Positions 35,493 through 42,939 of a stretch of DNA of 64,000 nucleotides are shown piece after piece; the stretch's first letter is position 1, and each line of letters starts with the position of its first letter. The translations under genes and the position numbers were made by a program. This DNA comes from JACPFN01 sp964406135 (lineage in GTDB: Bacteria; Babelota; Babeliae; Babelales; Chromulinivoraceae). Under the pieces are notes generated by a model that worked only from the letters and a program-made list of their open reading frames with translations, searched no databases and was not told the DNA's origin. Location: positions 6,674 to 70,673 of the forward strand of contig CAYOQO010000006.1 of assembly GCA_964406135.1 (NCBI GenBank). The letters are read 5' to 3'.

Positions 35493-36227
35493 ATGATTTA
35501 TTTTTTATTTTTATTGTTAATGCATTTTTGGATTAACTCATCTCCCACAGCAGTTTCTTTTGGCGGCACAGGAAATAGCTCGTTGACTGCTTATGCTTTG
35601 ATTGCAGGAGGTACTACAACCACAGACGTTTTACAGCAAGTTTCTGGCACAGGAACTTCAGGACAACTTCTGACTTCTAATGGCGCTGCAGTCTTACCAA
35701 CCTGGCAAGCAGATGGAAATACTGGAACCACGAATGGCTTTGTATTTTTAAAAACTGTTACAGCATCAAACAGTGCAAGCTTATCATTTAACAGTACTGA
35801 TTTGTCTTCAACCTATAAAGTTTTTTTGATTGTTTTAAATAATCTAGCGCCAACCTCATTAACCGTCACACTGCAAGCATATTGGTCAACAAATAATGGA
35901 TCTTCCTATCTATCTTCAGGATATTCTGCTGGCGTTAATTATTTAGCATACAATTCTGCAACCATCACCAATGTTAACTCAACTACTTTTATTCCTCTTG
36001 GAAGCTCAACAAGCCTTTATTATTCTGGAGTGTTGCACTTTTATGGAGCAAATGGAGCATTAAGTTCTGGCCCAGCAATTTCAGGAATTACAGCTTCAAG
36101 CTATACCGCAGTTTATGGAAATGTCATTGCAACTATCAGCGGAAATCCAAATATTAATAATATTAAATTTCAATTTTCAGCGGGAAACATTTCCTCAGGT
36201 TCAATTTCGCTGTACGGTCTTGTTTAA
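35493..36227 (+). CDS. secreted tail-fibre-like protein, copy 2 of 3
   Basis: 244 residues, 14 bp after copy 1. Signal peptide (FLFLLLMHFWINSS), 'SFGGTGNSSLTAYALIAGGT', 'GTSGQLLTSNGAAVLPTW', and the C-terminal beta-rich domain with 'WSTNNGSSYLSSGYS'. C-terminus 'GSISLYGLV' matches 'GRAYLYGLVY' of copy 1 and 'GIIKLYGFK' of copy 3. Tandem duplication with divergence; all three are probably in one transcript. Confidence 0.8.
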   Translation: MIYFLFLLLMHFWINSSPTAVSFGGTGNSSLTAYALIAGGTTTTDVLQQVSGTGTSGQLLTSNGAAVLPTWQADGNTGTTNGFVFLKTVTASNSASLSFNSTDLSSTYKVFLIVLNNLAPTSLTVTLQAYWSTNNGSSYLSSGYSAGVNYLAYNSATITNVNSTTFIPLGSSTSLYYSGVLHFYGANGALSSGPAISGITASSYTAVYGNVIATISGNPNINNIKFQFSAGNISSGSISLYGLV

Positions 36228-36239
36228 AAAAGGATTTAT

Positions 36240-36986
36240 GTGAGAAATGTTTTTTTAATAACCATAATTTTTAACACAAGCGCCTTTTTATGTGGATCAC
36301 CAATTTCTACAACTTCAGGAGGAACAGGGCTTACAAGCATGACAGCTTATGCTTTACTCACGGGTGGAACAACAGCAACAGGATCATTGCAACAAATTTC
36401 TGGCGTTGGAACTTCAGGACAAGTACTTACCAATGGAACAACCTCTGCTTTACCAACATGGCAAAATAATAATTATGGATTAACGCTGTTAAAAACACTT
36501 ACAGCTTCAAGTAGTGCAACTTTAACACTGACAAGTACCGAAATTAATTCAACATATAATGTTTATCTCATTGAACTTGATAATTTACAACCAGTCTCAG
36601 CAGGAGTTGTACTTCAAGCCTATTTTTCAAATAACAATGGAACATCCTATTTTACCACTGGATATTTGGGTGGAATCAACACTTTAGCTTACAATTCTGC
36701 AATAGTTACAAATACTAATTCAACTACCTATATACCATTAAGCGGCACAACAAGCCTTTATGTTTCAGGTTATTTATATTTATACCCAAATATTGCAAGC
36801 TTTTCAGGATCAGGAGCTATTGCATTTATGAATGGCCAAGTTATTACAGATTATCCAGGAGTTTTTGGCATGATTGTTGGATACCAAAACACTGCAGGAC
36901 TTGTCGTTAATAATATTAAATTTCAGTTTTCAAGCGGCAACATTTTTCAAGGAATTATAAAACTTTATGGGTTTAAATCTTCATGA
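36240..36986 (+). CDS. secreted tail-fibre-like protein, copy 3 of 3 (GTG start)
   Basis: 248 residues. GTG at 36,240 with AAGGA five bases upstream; it gives a signal peptide (RNVFLITIIFNTSAFLCG). 'TSGGTGLTSMTAYALLTGGT', 'GTSGQVLTNGTTSALPTW' and 'FSNNNGTSYFTTGY' align with copies 1 and 2. The 3' end overlaps the convergent lipase-like gene by 6 bp. Twelve bp after copy 2. Confidence 0.8.
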   Translation: MRNVFLITIIFNTSAFLCGSPISTTSGGTGLTSMTAYALLTGGTTATGSLQQISGVGTSGQVLTNGTTSALPTWQNNNYGLTLLKTLTASSSATLTLTSTEINSTYNVYLIELDNLQPVSAGVVLQAYFSNNNGTSYFTTGYLGGINTLAYNSAIVTNTNSTTYIPLSGTTSLYVSGYLYLYPNIASFSGSGAIAFMNGQVITDYPGVFGMIVGYQNTAGLVVNNIKFQFSSGNIFQGIIKLYGFKSS

Positions 36987-37778
36987 TTTTTTATTTCGAA
37001 AAAATGCCATCGTCATCATCCATTGCGCTTGTTTATCAACTTCTAAAAGTGATAATTGATCATGCTGTACAAAATAACTTGGTACACAGTATTTACAAAA
37101 TTTAATCAATCCAGGTTCAGGCAATTCAAAATTTTCAAAATTACCCAATAATTTTTCTGCAAAAAAATTTTCAATTTTTAACAATTCTTGACCAATTATT
37201 GGATTATGTAATTGACTGTGCGATGGATGCAAATCATCAAGCATAACTGAAATATTTGCCAATCGCTCATGAAAAGCAAACACACGTTCATGCACCCCAT
37301 GGACAGGCTGAATAAAATCACCAAATGAAAAAAGATTATAAAATTTTTCAATCACCTGCATATCAGGATAAATTTTATTTGTTGCATCAACAGGAACACC
37401 TAAAGCATACATTTTTTTAATTTTACCAATATTTTTCGCATTTTTATTCATCAATTGACTTGCCAAAATTCCCACAGTTGCACCATGACTATGTGCAATC
37501 AGAATTACAAAATCATATTTTTCAATAAATTTTTGCAAACGATAAGCAGCTTCCATCTGAAAATGGTAGCTCAATTTGCCTGACCAAGAAAATGAAACAA
37601 CTTGATCAACAATTTTTGTTTCTTGAGCGCATTGATAGACGGCTTTAAAAAAATCACCTTCTGGTTGATACCAAGATTCATCCTGAGCCCAAGTACCATG
37701 AATAATGATGCATGCTGCTGAGGTTGCAAAAAATGATTGCGTAAAAAGTAAAATTACAAGGCTATAAACTTTACACAT
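36981..37778 (-). CDS. secreted alpha/beta-hydrolase (lipase/esterase-like)
   Basis: 265 residues with signal peptide (MCKVYSLVILLFTQSFFATSA). 'CIIIHGTWAQDESWY' is the oxyanion-hole strand (HG). The nucleophile elbow is 'LIAHSHGATVG' (~95; A-H-S-H-G variant of G-x-S-x-G). A candidate catalytic Asp lies in 'LFSFGDFIQPVHG' and a His in 'DDLHPSHSQLHNP'. Substrate unknown. Converges with the tail-fibre-like genes. Confidence 0.78.
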   Translation of the reverse strand: MCKVYSLVILLFTQSFFATSAACIIIHGTWAQDESWYQPEGDFFKAVYQCAQETKIVDQVVSFSWSGKLSYHFQMEAAYRLQKFIEKYDFVILIAHSHGATVGILASQLMNKNAKNIGKIKKMYALGVPVDATNKIYPDMQVIEKFYNLFSFGDFIQPVHGVHERVFAFHERLANISVMLDDLHPSHSQLHNPIIGQELLKIENFFAEKLLGNFENFELPEPGLIKFCKYCVPSYFVQHDQLSLLEVDKQAQWMMTMAFFRNKKS

Positions 37779-37783
37779 AAAAA

Positions 37784-37817
37784 AAGCTCCTCGAAATTTT
37801 TATACATCGAGGAGCTT
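37784..37817 (-). terminator. terminator of 37851 gene
   Basis: AAGCTCCTCGA...TCGAGGAGCTT between the small gene and the lipase-like gene, both minus strand. Confidence 0.75.
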
Positions 37818-37850
37818 AACATTTTTTAAAAATTTAACAGAAAACTCAAA

Positions 37851-38153
37851 TTACAAAGATCGAGCATTTTCTACAATTGCTCTTGCCGCTTGTGCATATT
37901 GAGGAATACAAATTTCTTGTTTGCCATAGCCACCAGCCTTATGCAATTTTTGGTAAACTTGATCCTGTGACATTTTTCTATTTGCTATATTTTTTGCTAC
38001 GCAGTCTGCAACATTATGATCTACCGCTCTTTGTTTTAAAATACAAAGCACTGTTTCATAATCTGATAATTGAACAGGTTCAAAATAATTATTTGACGCT
38101 AGAACCAATGTTGAAATGCAAACAAAAAATAATGTTATTGTTAATTTTTTCAT
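37851..38153 (-). CDS. small secreted protein
   Basis: Unknown function, 100 residues. Signal peptide MKKLTITLFFVCISTLVLA. Mature part with three Cys and 'HKAGGYGKQEICIPQYAQAARAIV' near the C-terminus. ATG at 38,153 chosen because it opens the signal peptide and has AAAGAG upstream. Follows ndk with a terminator between. Confidence 0.68.
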   Translation of the reverse strand: MKKLTITLFFVCISTLVLASNNYFEPVQLSDYETVLCILKQRAVDHNVADCVAKNIANRKMSQDQVYQKLHKAGGYGKQEICIPQYAQAARAIVENARSL

Positions 38154-38193
38154 ACTAACTCTTTCTGCTATTTTAAAATTTGACATAAAAAAT

Positions 38194-38213
38194 GGGTACA
38201 GTTTCCTGTACCC
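38194..38213 (-). terminator. terminator of ndk
   Basis: GGGTACAG-TTTC-CTGTACCC hairpin 18 bp downstream of the ndk stop. Confidence 0.75.
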
Positions 38214-38230
38214 TTTGCAAGTTTTACAAT

Positions 38231-38626
38231 TTAAAAGAAAATTGCTAATTCACGAGCAGCACTTGCTGACGAATCTGAACCATGAACTGCATTTTCATCT
38301 AAGCTGTTACCATACAATGCACGAATCGTGCCTTGTGCAGCATTTGCTGGATTTGTTGCGCCCATAAGTTCACGCCATAAAACAACTGCATTATCTTTTT
38401 GCAATTTAAGCACAATTAATGGAGATGCTGTCATAATAGAAACTAAACCATTATAAAATGGCTTACCTTCATGCTCAGCATACAATGCTTGAGCTTGTGC
38501 TTGATTCATGGTGATTTTTTTCATCTCAACAATTTCAAACCCAGCAGCTTCAATCATATCAATGATTTTTCCACTCAATTTGCTTTTAACTGCATGAGGT
38601 TTAATAATTGCAAATGTTTGTTCCAT
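38231..38626 (-). CDS. ndk: nucleoside diphosphate kinase
   Basis: Balances NTP pools by phosphate transfer through a phospho-His. 131 residues, slightly short of the usual ~140. Starts 'QTFAIIKPHAVKS'; the active-site His is in 'NAVHGSDS' (~115). 'TNPANAAQGTIRALYG' is the nucleotide-binding block. In host-dependent bacteria it may help use imported nucleotides (inference). Flanked by strong terminators, so monocistronic. Confidence 0.96.
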   Translation of the reverse strand: MEQTFAIIKPHAVKSKLSGKIIDMIEAAGFEIVEMKKITMNQAQAQALYAEHEGKPFYNGLVSIMTASPLIVLKLQKDNAVVLWRELMGATNPANAAQGTIRALYGNSLDENAVHGSDSSASAARELAIFF

Positions 38627-38650
38627 ACATAATCTTTCAAAATAAAATTA

Positions 38651-38686
38651 AAATACAGCCATAGTAAGATAACTATGGCTGTATTT
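38651..38686 (-). terminator. terminator of rpsA
   Basis: 15-bp perfect stem AAATACAGCCATAGT/ACTATGGCTGTATTT just after the rpsA stop. Confidence 0.9.
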
Positions 38687-38699
38687 GTTGATAATTTCG

Positions 38700-40544
38700 C
38701 TATTTTTTAGCTTTTTTCTTTTTAGATTGTGAATCTTGATTTTCATCATCTTGCGTATCTTGTTGACGCGCAGCATGTCGTTCAAGTTCAATTTGTAAAG
38801 CTGATTTCATTTTTGGTGCTGCAACTTTTGGTTGCTCAACTTCTTCACGTTCAATGACTTTTGCTACTTTTTTCTTTGAACGTTCAATAGGTTGTGCACT
38901 ATGATCATCTTTACCAGTATCTTCAAGTTTTAAGCTTAAGCCAATTTTGCGTTCACCAGCGTTAATATTAATCACGCGAAGTTCACGAGTTTGACCAACT
39001 TCAACTGGATTATCTTTACTTTGTTCAAGCTCAGAGTTATAAATCAAACCTTCAACTTTGTTTGCTAATTTTACAAACGCGCCATAGCTACCAATTTTTG
39101 TAACTGTACCGCTCACACGTGATCCAACTGGCATCTCTTTTTCAATTGATTTCCAAGGATCAAGCGAAAGTTGTTTGATTCCAAGCGCAACTTTTTTGTG
39201 CTCTTCATCGATTGACAAAATAACAGCTTCAACTTCTTGACCTGATTTATACAAATCACTTGGATGAGCAATGTGTTCAGTCCATGACAAGTCAGAAACG
39301 TGAACTAAACCATCAACACCAGGAATGATTTGAACAAAAATTCCAAAATCAGCAATGTTGGTAATTTTACCTTTAATGCGATCATCTTTTTTGAATGTTT
39401 CTTTAACAGTTGTCCAAGGATCTTTGCTTAATTGTTTGATACTCAAAGACATTCTTCGATTATCAACATCAAGTGATGCAACAAGCACTTCAATCTCTTC
39501 GCCAACTTTGAAACGATCTCTTAGATTATTGATACGATCGGTCCATGAAATTTCAGAGATGTGAACTAAACCTTCAACACCTTTTTTGATTTCAACAAAT
39601 AATCCGTAATCAGCAATACTTGCAACATGACCTTTAATAACTGATCCAACATGAATTGCTTTATCAAGATCTTGCCATGGATTATCGCCAAGTTGTTTCA
39701 TACCAAGAGAAATTTTGTTATTGTCTTTATCAATTGACAACACTTTTACCGTGACTGATTCACCAATTTTTAACAATTCGCTTGGATGTGAAATGCGACC
39801 CCATGTCATATCAGTGATATGAAGCAATCCGTCAACACCACCAACATCAATGAACACACCATAGTTGGTAATATTTTTAACAGTTCCCATGATAACTTTA
39901 TTAACTTCAAGTGTATCAAGAATTTGTTTACGAGATTTATCACGACATTCTGACAAGTATTTACGGCAAGAAATAATAACATTGCCACGTTTTTTGTTCA
40001 ATTTAACGATTTCTGCAACAATTGTTTTGCCAACAAAATTGTCAAAATCTGTTACACGATACAAGTCAACTTGTGATCCTGGCAAGAATGCCGGAACGCC
40101 AATGTCAACACTCAAACCGCCTTTAACTTTGTGCGTTACCACACCTTCAACCGGTTTATTTTCTTCAAATAATTTTGTAATACGGTCCCAAGCTCGAACA
40201 ATTTTTGCATTTTCATATGACAGGACAACGTCCCCGTTCATATTTTCAAGCTCATCGATAATAACTTCGATGTCTTTTCCTAAAGCAAAATCTTTCAATT
40301 CTTGCTCTGAAAATTCATACAACGGAACAATACCGTTTGATTTGTATTTGATATCAACTAATACGCCATCACCATCAACTGAAAGGACTTTTCCTGTGAT
40401 CAATTGACCTGCAGAATATTTACCAACTTCACGTTCGTAAAGATCTTGCATTGACTTTTTTTGCTCTGCTGACAATTCAAGATCATCTGCAACAACAAGC
40501 CATGATTTAGCATACTGAGAGGGTTTTATACGTTCTTTTGACAT
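38700..40544 (-). CDS. rpsA: 30S ribosomal protein S1
   Basis: Binds mRNA on the small subunit and helps initiation. 614 residues with six S1/OB domains. The first two are divergent; the next repeat regularly ('GVFIDVGGVDGLLHITDMTWGRISHPSE', 'GLFVEIKKGVEGLVHISEISW', 'GIFVQIIPGVDGLVHVSDLSW'), and the last reads 'GAFVKLANKVEGLIYNSEL'. The C-terminal tail is Lys/Gln/Asp-rich. Single gene with its own terminator. Confidence 0.96.
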   Translation of the reverse strand: MSKERIKPSQYAKSWLVVADDLELSAEQKKSMQDLYEREVGKYSAGQLITGKVLSVDGDGVLVDIKYKSNGIVPLYEFSEQELKDFALGKDIEVIIDELENMNGDVVLSYENAKIVRAWDRITKLFEENKPVEGVVTHKVKGGLSVDIGVPAFLPGSQVDLYRVTDFDNFVGKTIVAEIVKLNKKRGNVIISCRKYLSECRDKSRKQILDTLEVNKVIMGTVKNITNYGVFIDVGGVDGLLHITDMTWGRISHPSELLKIGESVTVKVLSIDKDNNKISLGMKQLGDNPWQDLDKAIHVGSVIKGHVASIADYGLFVEIKKGVEGLVHISEISWTDRINNLRDRFKVGEEIEVLVASLDVDNRRMSLSIKQLSKDPWTTVKETFKKDDRIKGKITNIADFGIFVQIIPGVDGLVHVSDLSWTEHIAHPSDLYKSGQEVEAVILSIDEEHKKVALGIKQLSLDPWKSIEKEMPVGSRVSGTVTKIGSYGAFVKLANKVEGLIYNSELEQSKDNPVEVGQTRELRVININAGERKIGLSLKLEDTGKDDHSAQPIERSKKKVAKVIEREEVEQPKVAAPKMKSALQIELERHAARQQDTQDDENQDSQSKKKKAKK

Positions 40545-40644
40545 AAGATTTTTTCGACTAGTTTTTATCGAACTAAAAACTAAAAAATGTAGTTAAAATA
40601 ATAAAAAACAACTATTTTCAATGTATCAATTTTTTATAAAATGT

Positions 40645-41028
40645 TCAAATTTTTAAGGTCTTTACACCATTTTGAAGCGCCATAACCGGCAAAAGACCAC
40701 ACTTGATGCGATTCAAACCCAAAGAAAGACCCAAGATTTGCTGCACAATGCTTTCATCAAACTTTAAAACATCATTCAGGCTCATGCCTTGCAATGCCAA
40801 TGTTAATTTTGAGGCCATAGCCATACTGATCACACAACCAGATCCCTGAAAACACAACATTACAATTTTGCCATTCAGCACCTTACCCCCGATCATGACC
40901 GAATCACCGCATGAAGGATTGTGTTGTGCTGAAACGAAATCCAAATCTGGCAACAGGCCAAAGTTAGACGGATTTTTTGCATGAAATTGCAAATCTTGCT
41001 GAATCAAGTAGGAGGAATTGTTACTCAT
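40645..41028 (-). CDS. NifU/SufU-like iron-sulfur scaffold protein
   Basis: Iron-sulfur cluster assembly scaffold of the IscU/SufU/NifU-N fold. 127 residues. The three cluster-ligand Cys are visible: 'HNPSCGDSV' (~38), 'FQGSGCVISMAMASKL' (~68) and 'RIKCGLLPVMAL' (~112), and the Asp after the first Cys is also present. No cysteine desulfurase or other suf/isc gene is next to it. Confidence 0.88.
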   Translation of the reverse strand: MSNNSSYLIQQDLQFHAKNPSNFGLLPDLDFVSAQHNPSCGDSVMIGGKVLNGKIVMLCFQGSGCVISMAMASKLTLALQGMSLNDVLKFDESIVQQILGLSLGLNRIKCGLLPVMALQNGVKTLKI

Positions 41029-41112
41029 AATTTTTATAAGATATTGCTTTTACAAAGCCATTTTCTTTACAATTAAGATTGAATGGGTTTATTTTTTATG
41101 GAAGGTTACGCC

Positions 41113-42159
41113 ATGAAATCTATTTTTCAATATTCTATCATAATTTTAATGAATTTTACAGTTTTCACGCCCTTGCAAGGATCTAACCAATCACGGGGTC
41201 AAATCATAGCTTCTCAAGAGGCAAAGCCAATCACAAAAAAACTTTTACAGCACGTGCGTACATTAAGCATGCGTCATATGCCATTAATATCACAAGAAAA
41301 TGACACGATACCTGAACATCACAGTGATCATGAAGGCTCAAGCAATAGCGAACAATTATCAAACAGTGAACATTCATCAAATCATGAAAAACTTGTTTTA
41401 ATTCGTCGACTCAGCCAGCCAATGATTCAAAGACCAAAACCTCAAAAAGCTGTGCAATCAGAAAATAGATCAGAACCATTTCAATCAAACATGACATCAA
41501 TCAGTCGAAACCATTTTGCTTCTCTTGAAAAAACTGTCAGCGTGTTAGTTATTAGCGCAGGAATTTACAAATTATTTCGATTCATATATCCATCAGAATC
41601 ATCACAAGCACAACGTTCAGCAATTCCAACTGATATGATTGGAGCTGCATTTTGGGGCGCAAATTTACTCAAAAATTTTGCATCATCAGGATTAAGCTTA
41701 GTTCTTGTTGCTTATGCTGGTCATAAAGTCAAAAGCACGGTTGATACACTGTATGAAAATAAATTTCATACCATGCTCAAACCTGTTGTTGAAGACGTTG
41801 AACGATTGGCAATTTATGTTGATGAACGCACTAATCCACTTGCACAAGCTCAAACATTTTTATGTGATGTCACTGAAAATATCGCACAAGAAATGGCACA
41901 TTTGGCAGATTTGCAAAACAGACAAGGACAAATTACCAGAATCTTAACTTCCAAATATCAAAAAAGACATCCAAAAAATCCTGCAACAGAGCAAATGCAC
42001 ACAGCGATTGAAGAAATTGTACATGAAGCAGATGAAGTTGCTCATCATGCACGCGCAATCACACAAGAAATTGAAGAGCAACGACTTCAACCGCCCGTCG
42101 TTACCGTAAATCCTATCAGCACAAAAGAAAAATCTTCAAAATGTTGTGGAATTTGTTAA
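41113..42159 (+). CDS. secreted protein with two hydrophobic helices and coiled tail
   Basis: Unknown function, 348 residues. Signal peptide (SIFQYSIIILMNFTVFTPLQG). A His/Ser/Glu/Asn-rich linker contains short repeats of 'SNSEQ/SNSEH/SNHEK' (~65-90). Then a hydrophobic helix (SVLVISAGIYKLFRFIY), a second one (LSLVLVAYAGHKV) and a C-terminal coiled coil rich in Glu, His and Ala ending in CCGIC. ATG at 41,113 has AAGG upstream and opens the signal peptide. Confidence 0.7.
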   Translation: MKSIFQYSIIILMNFTVFTPLQGSNQSRGQIIASQEAKPITKKLLQHVRTLSMRHMPLISQENDTIPEHHSDHEGSSNSEQLSNSEHSSNHEKLVLIRRLSQPMIQRPKPQKAVQSENRSEPFQSNMTSISRNHFASLEKTVSVLVISAGIYKLFRFIYPSESSQAQRSAIPTDMIGAAFWGANLLKNFASSGLSLVLVAYAGHKVKSTVDTLYENKFHTMLKPVVEDVERLAIYVDERTNPLAQAQTFLCDVTENIAQEMAHLADLQNRQGQITRILTSKYQKRHPKNPATEQMHTAIEEIVHEADEVAHHARAITQEIEEQRLQPPVVTVNPISTKEKSSKCCGIC

Positions 42160-42160
42160 A

Positions 42161-42195
42161 AAATTTAAGGGCGCTAACATAGCGCCCTTAAATTT
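42161..42195. terminator. bidirectional terminator
   Basis: AAATTTAAGGGCGCTA-ACA-TAGCGCCCTTAAATTT between convergent genes ending at 42,159 and 42,213. Confidence 0.9.
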
Positions 42196-42212
42196 TAAAA
42201 GTTAACTCAGGC

Positions 42213-42416
42213 TTAATAGCCTTTGTCTTCTTTTTTCATATTTTTTTTCTTGCTAACATCTTTTTTGTTGTCTTTTTTCATTGGTTTTTTTGCTGATTTT
42301 TTCTTTTTTGCTTTGTATTCTTTTTTTGGTTGTTTTGCTTTGTCATCTTTTTTATAACAACCAGCAAAAGCTGTTAAAGCTAGACCTAAAACCAACAAAT
42401 TAAAAAGTTTTTTCAT
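42213..42416 (-). CDS. small Lys-rich lipoprotein
   Basis: 67 residues. Signal MKKLFNLLVLGLALTAFAGC with a lipobox-like 'FAGC' cleavage site, so a substrate for Lgt and LspA encoded in this window. The remainder is almost entirely Lys, Asp and Glu with 'KKDNKKDVSKKK'. It may bind anionic polymers or be a structural lipoprotein (inference). Confidence 0.75.
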   Translation of the reverse strand: MKKLFNLLVLGLALTAFAGCYKKDDKAKQPKKEYKAKKKKSAKKPMKKDNKKDVSKKKNMKKEDKGY

Positions 42417-42509
42417 GTTATTCCTTTTTTTATTTAACATGTATCTGAAAAATCAACCTGAACTTACTTTAAGAAAAAATTAAAACTTTTTGCAAGATAT
42501 TACAAATTT

Positions 42510-42917
42510 TTATCTGTGACTTTTTTTGTGATAACGCGAATTTGGTTGATTCTTTCTTCGCTTCAATTGTTCAATTGGATAAATCAAGTTCTTTGAAAAA
42601 GGAATCGATTTTTTATTAAAACAGCGTTGATCTTTTTTGCTTTGCCCTTTAATAAAATCTTCAACCGCTTTGCAGCCAGAAGTTGTTATCAGATTATTAG
42701 AGGTAAGTGCCAAATCACTAGGAGCTATTATCTCATTATTGAAAGCAACTGAATCTGTCATAGCTCCAAACAATTCCATCATTGTTACCAACACAATACC
42801 TGTACCATTTGGATGTGCAATATTTGTGTTATTTCTATATATAGGATGCATGAATCCTGCTTGCATCCCTGCAACAATAAACAACCATGAAAAAACCACA
42901 AATACCCGAATATTCAT
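42510..42917 (-). CDS. small secreted basic protein
   Basis: Unknown function, 135 residues. Signal peptide (IRVFVVFSWLFIVAGMQAG). Mature part has two Cys and a strongly basic C-terminus (KRRKNQPNSRYHKKSHR). Twenty-two bp downstream of the M16 peptidase gene on the same strand, so probably in its transcript. Confidence 0.68.
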   Translation of the reverse strand: MNIRVFVVFSWLFIVAGMQAGFMHPIYRNNTNIAHPNGTGIVLVTMMELFGAMTDSVAFNNEIIAPSDLALTSNNLITTSGCKAVEDFIKGQSKKDQRCFNKKSIPFSKNLIYPIEQLKRRKNQPNSRYHKKSHR

Positions 42918-42939
42918 AAAATCCCTAAATTTTTATTTT

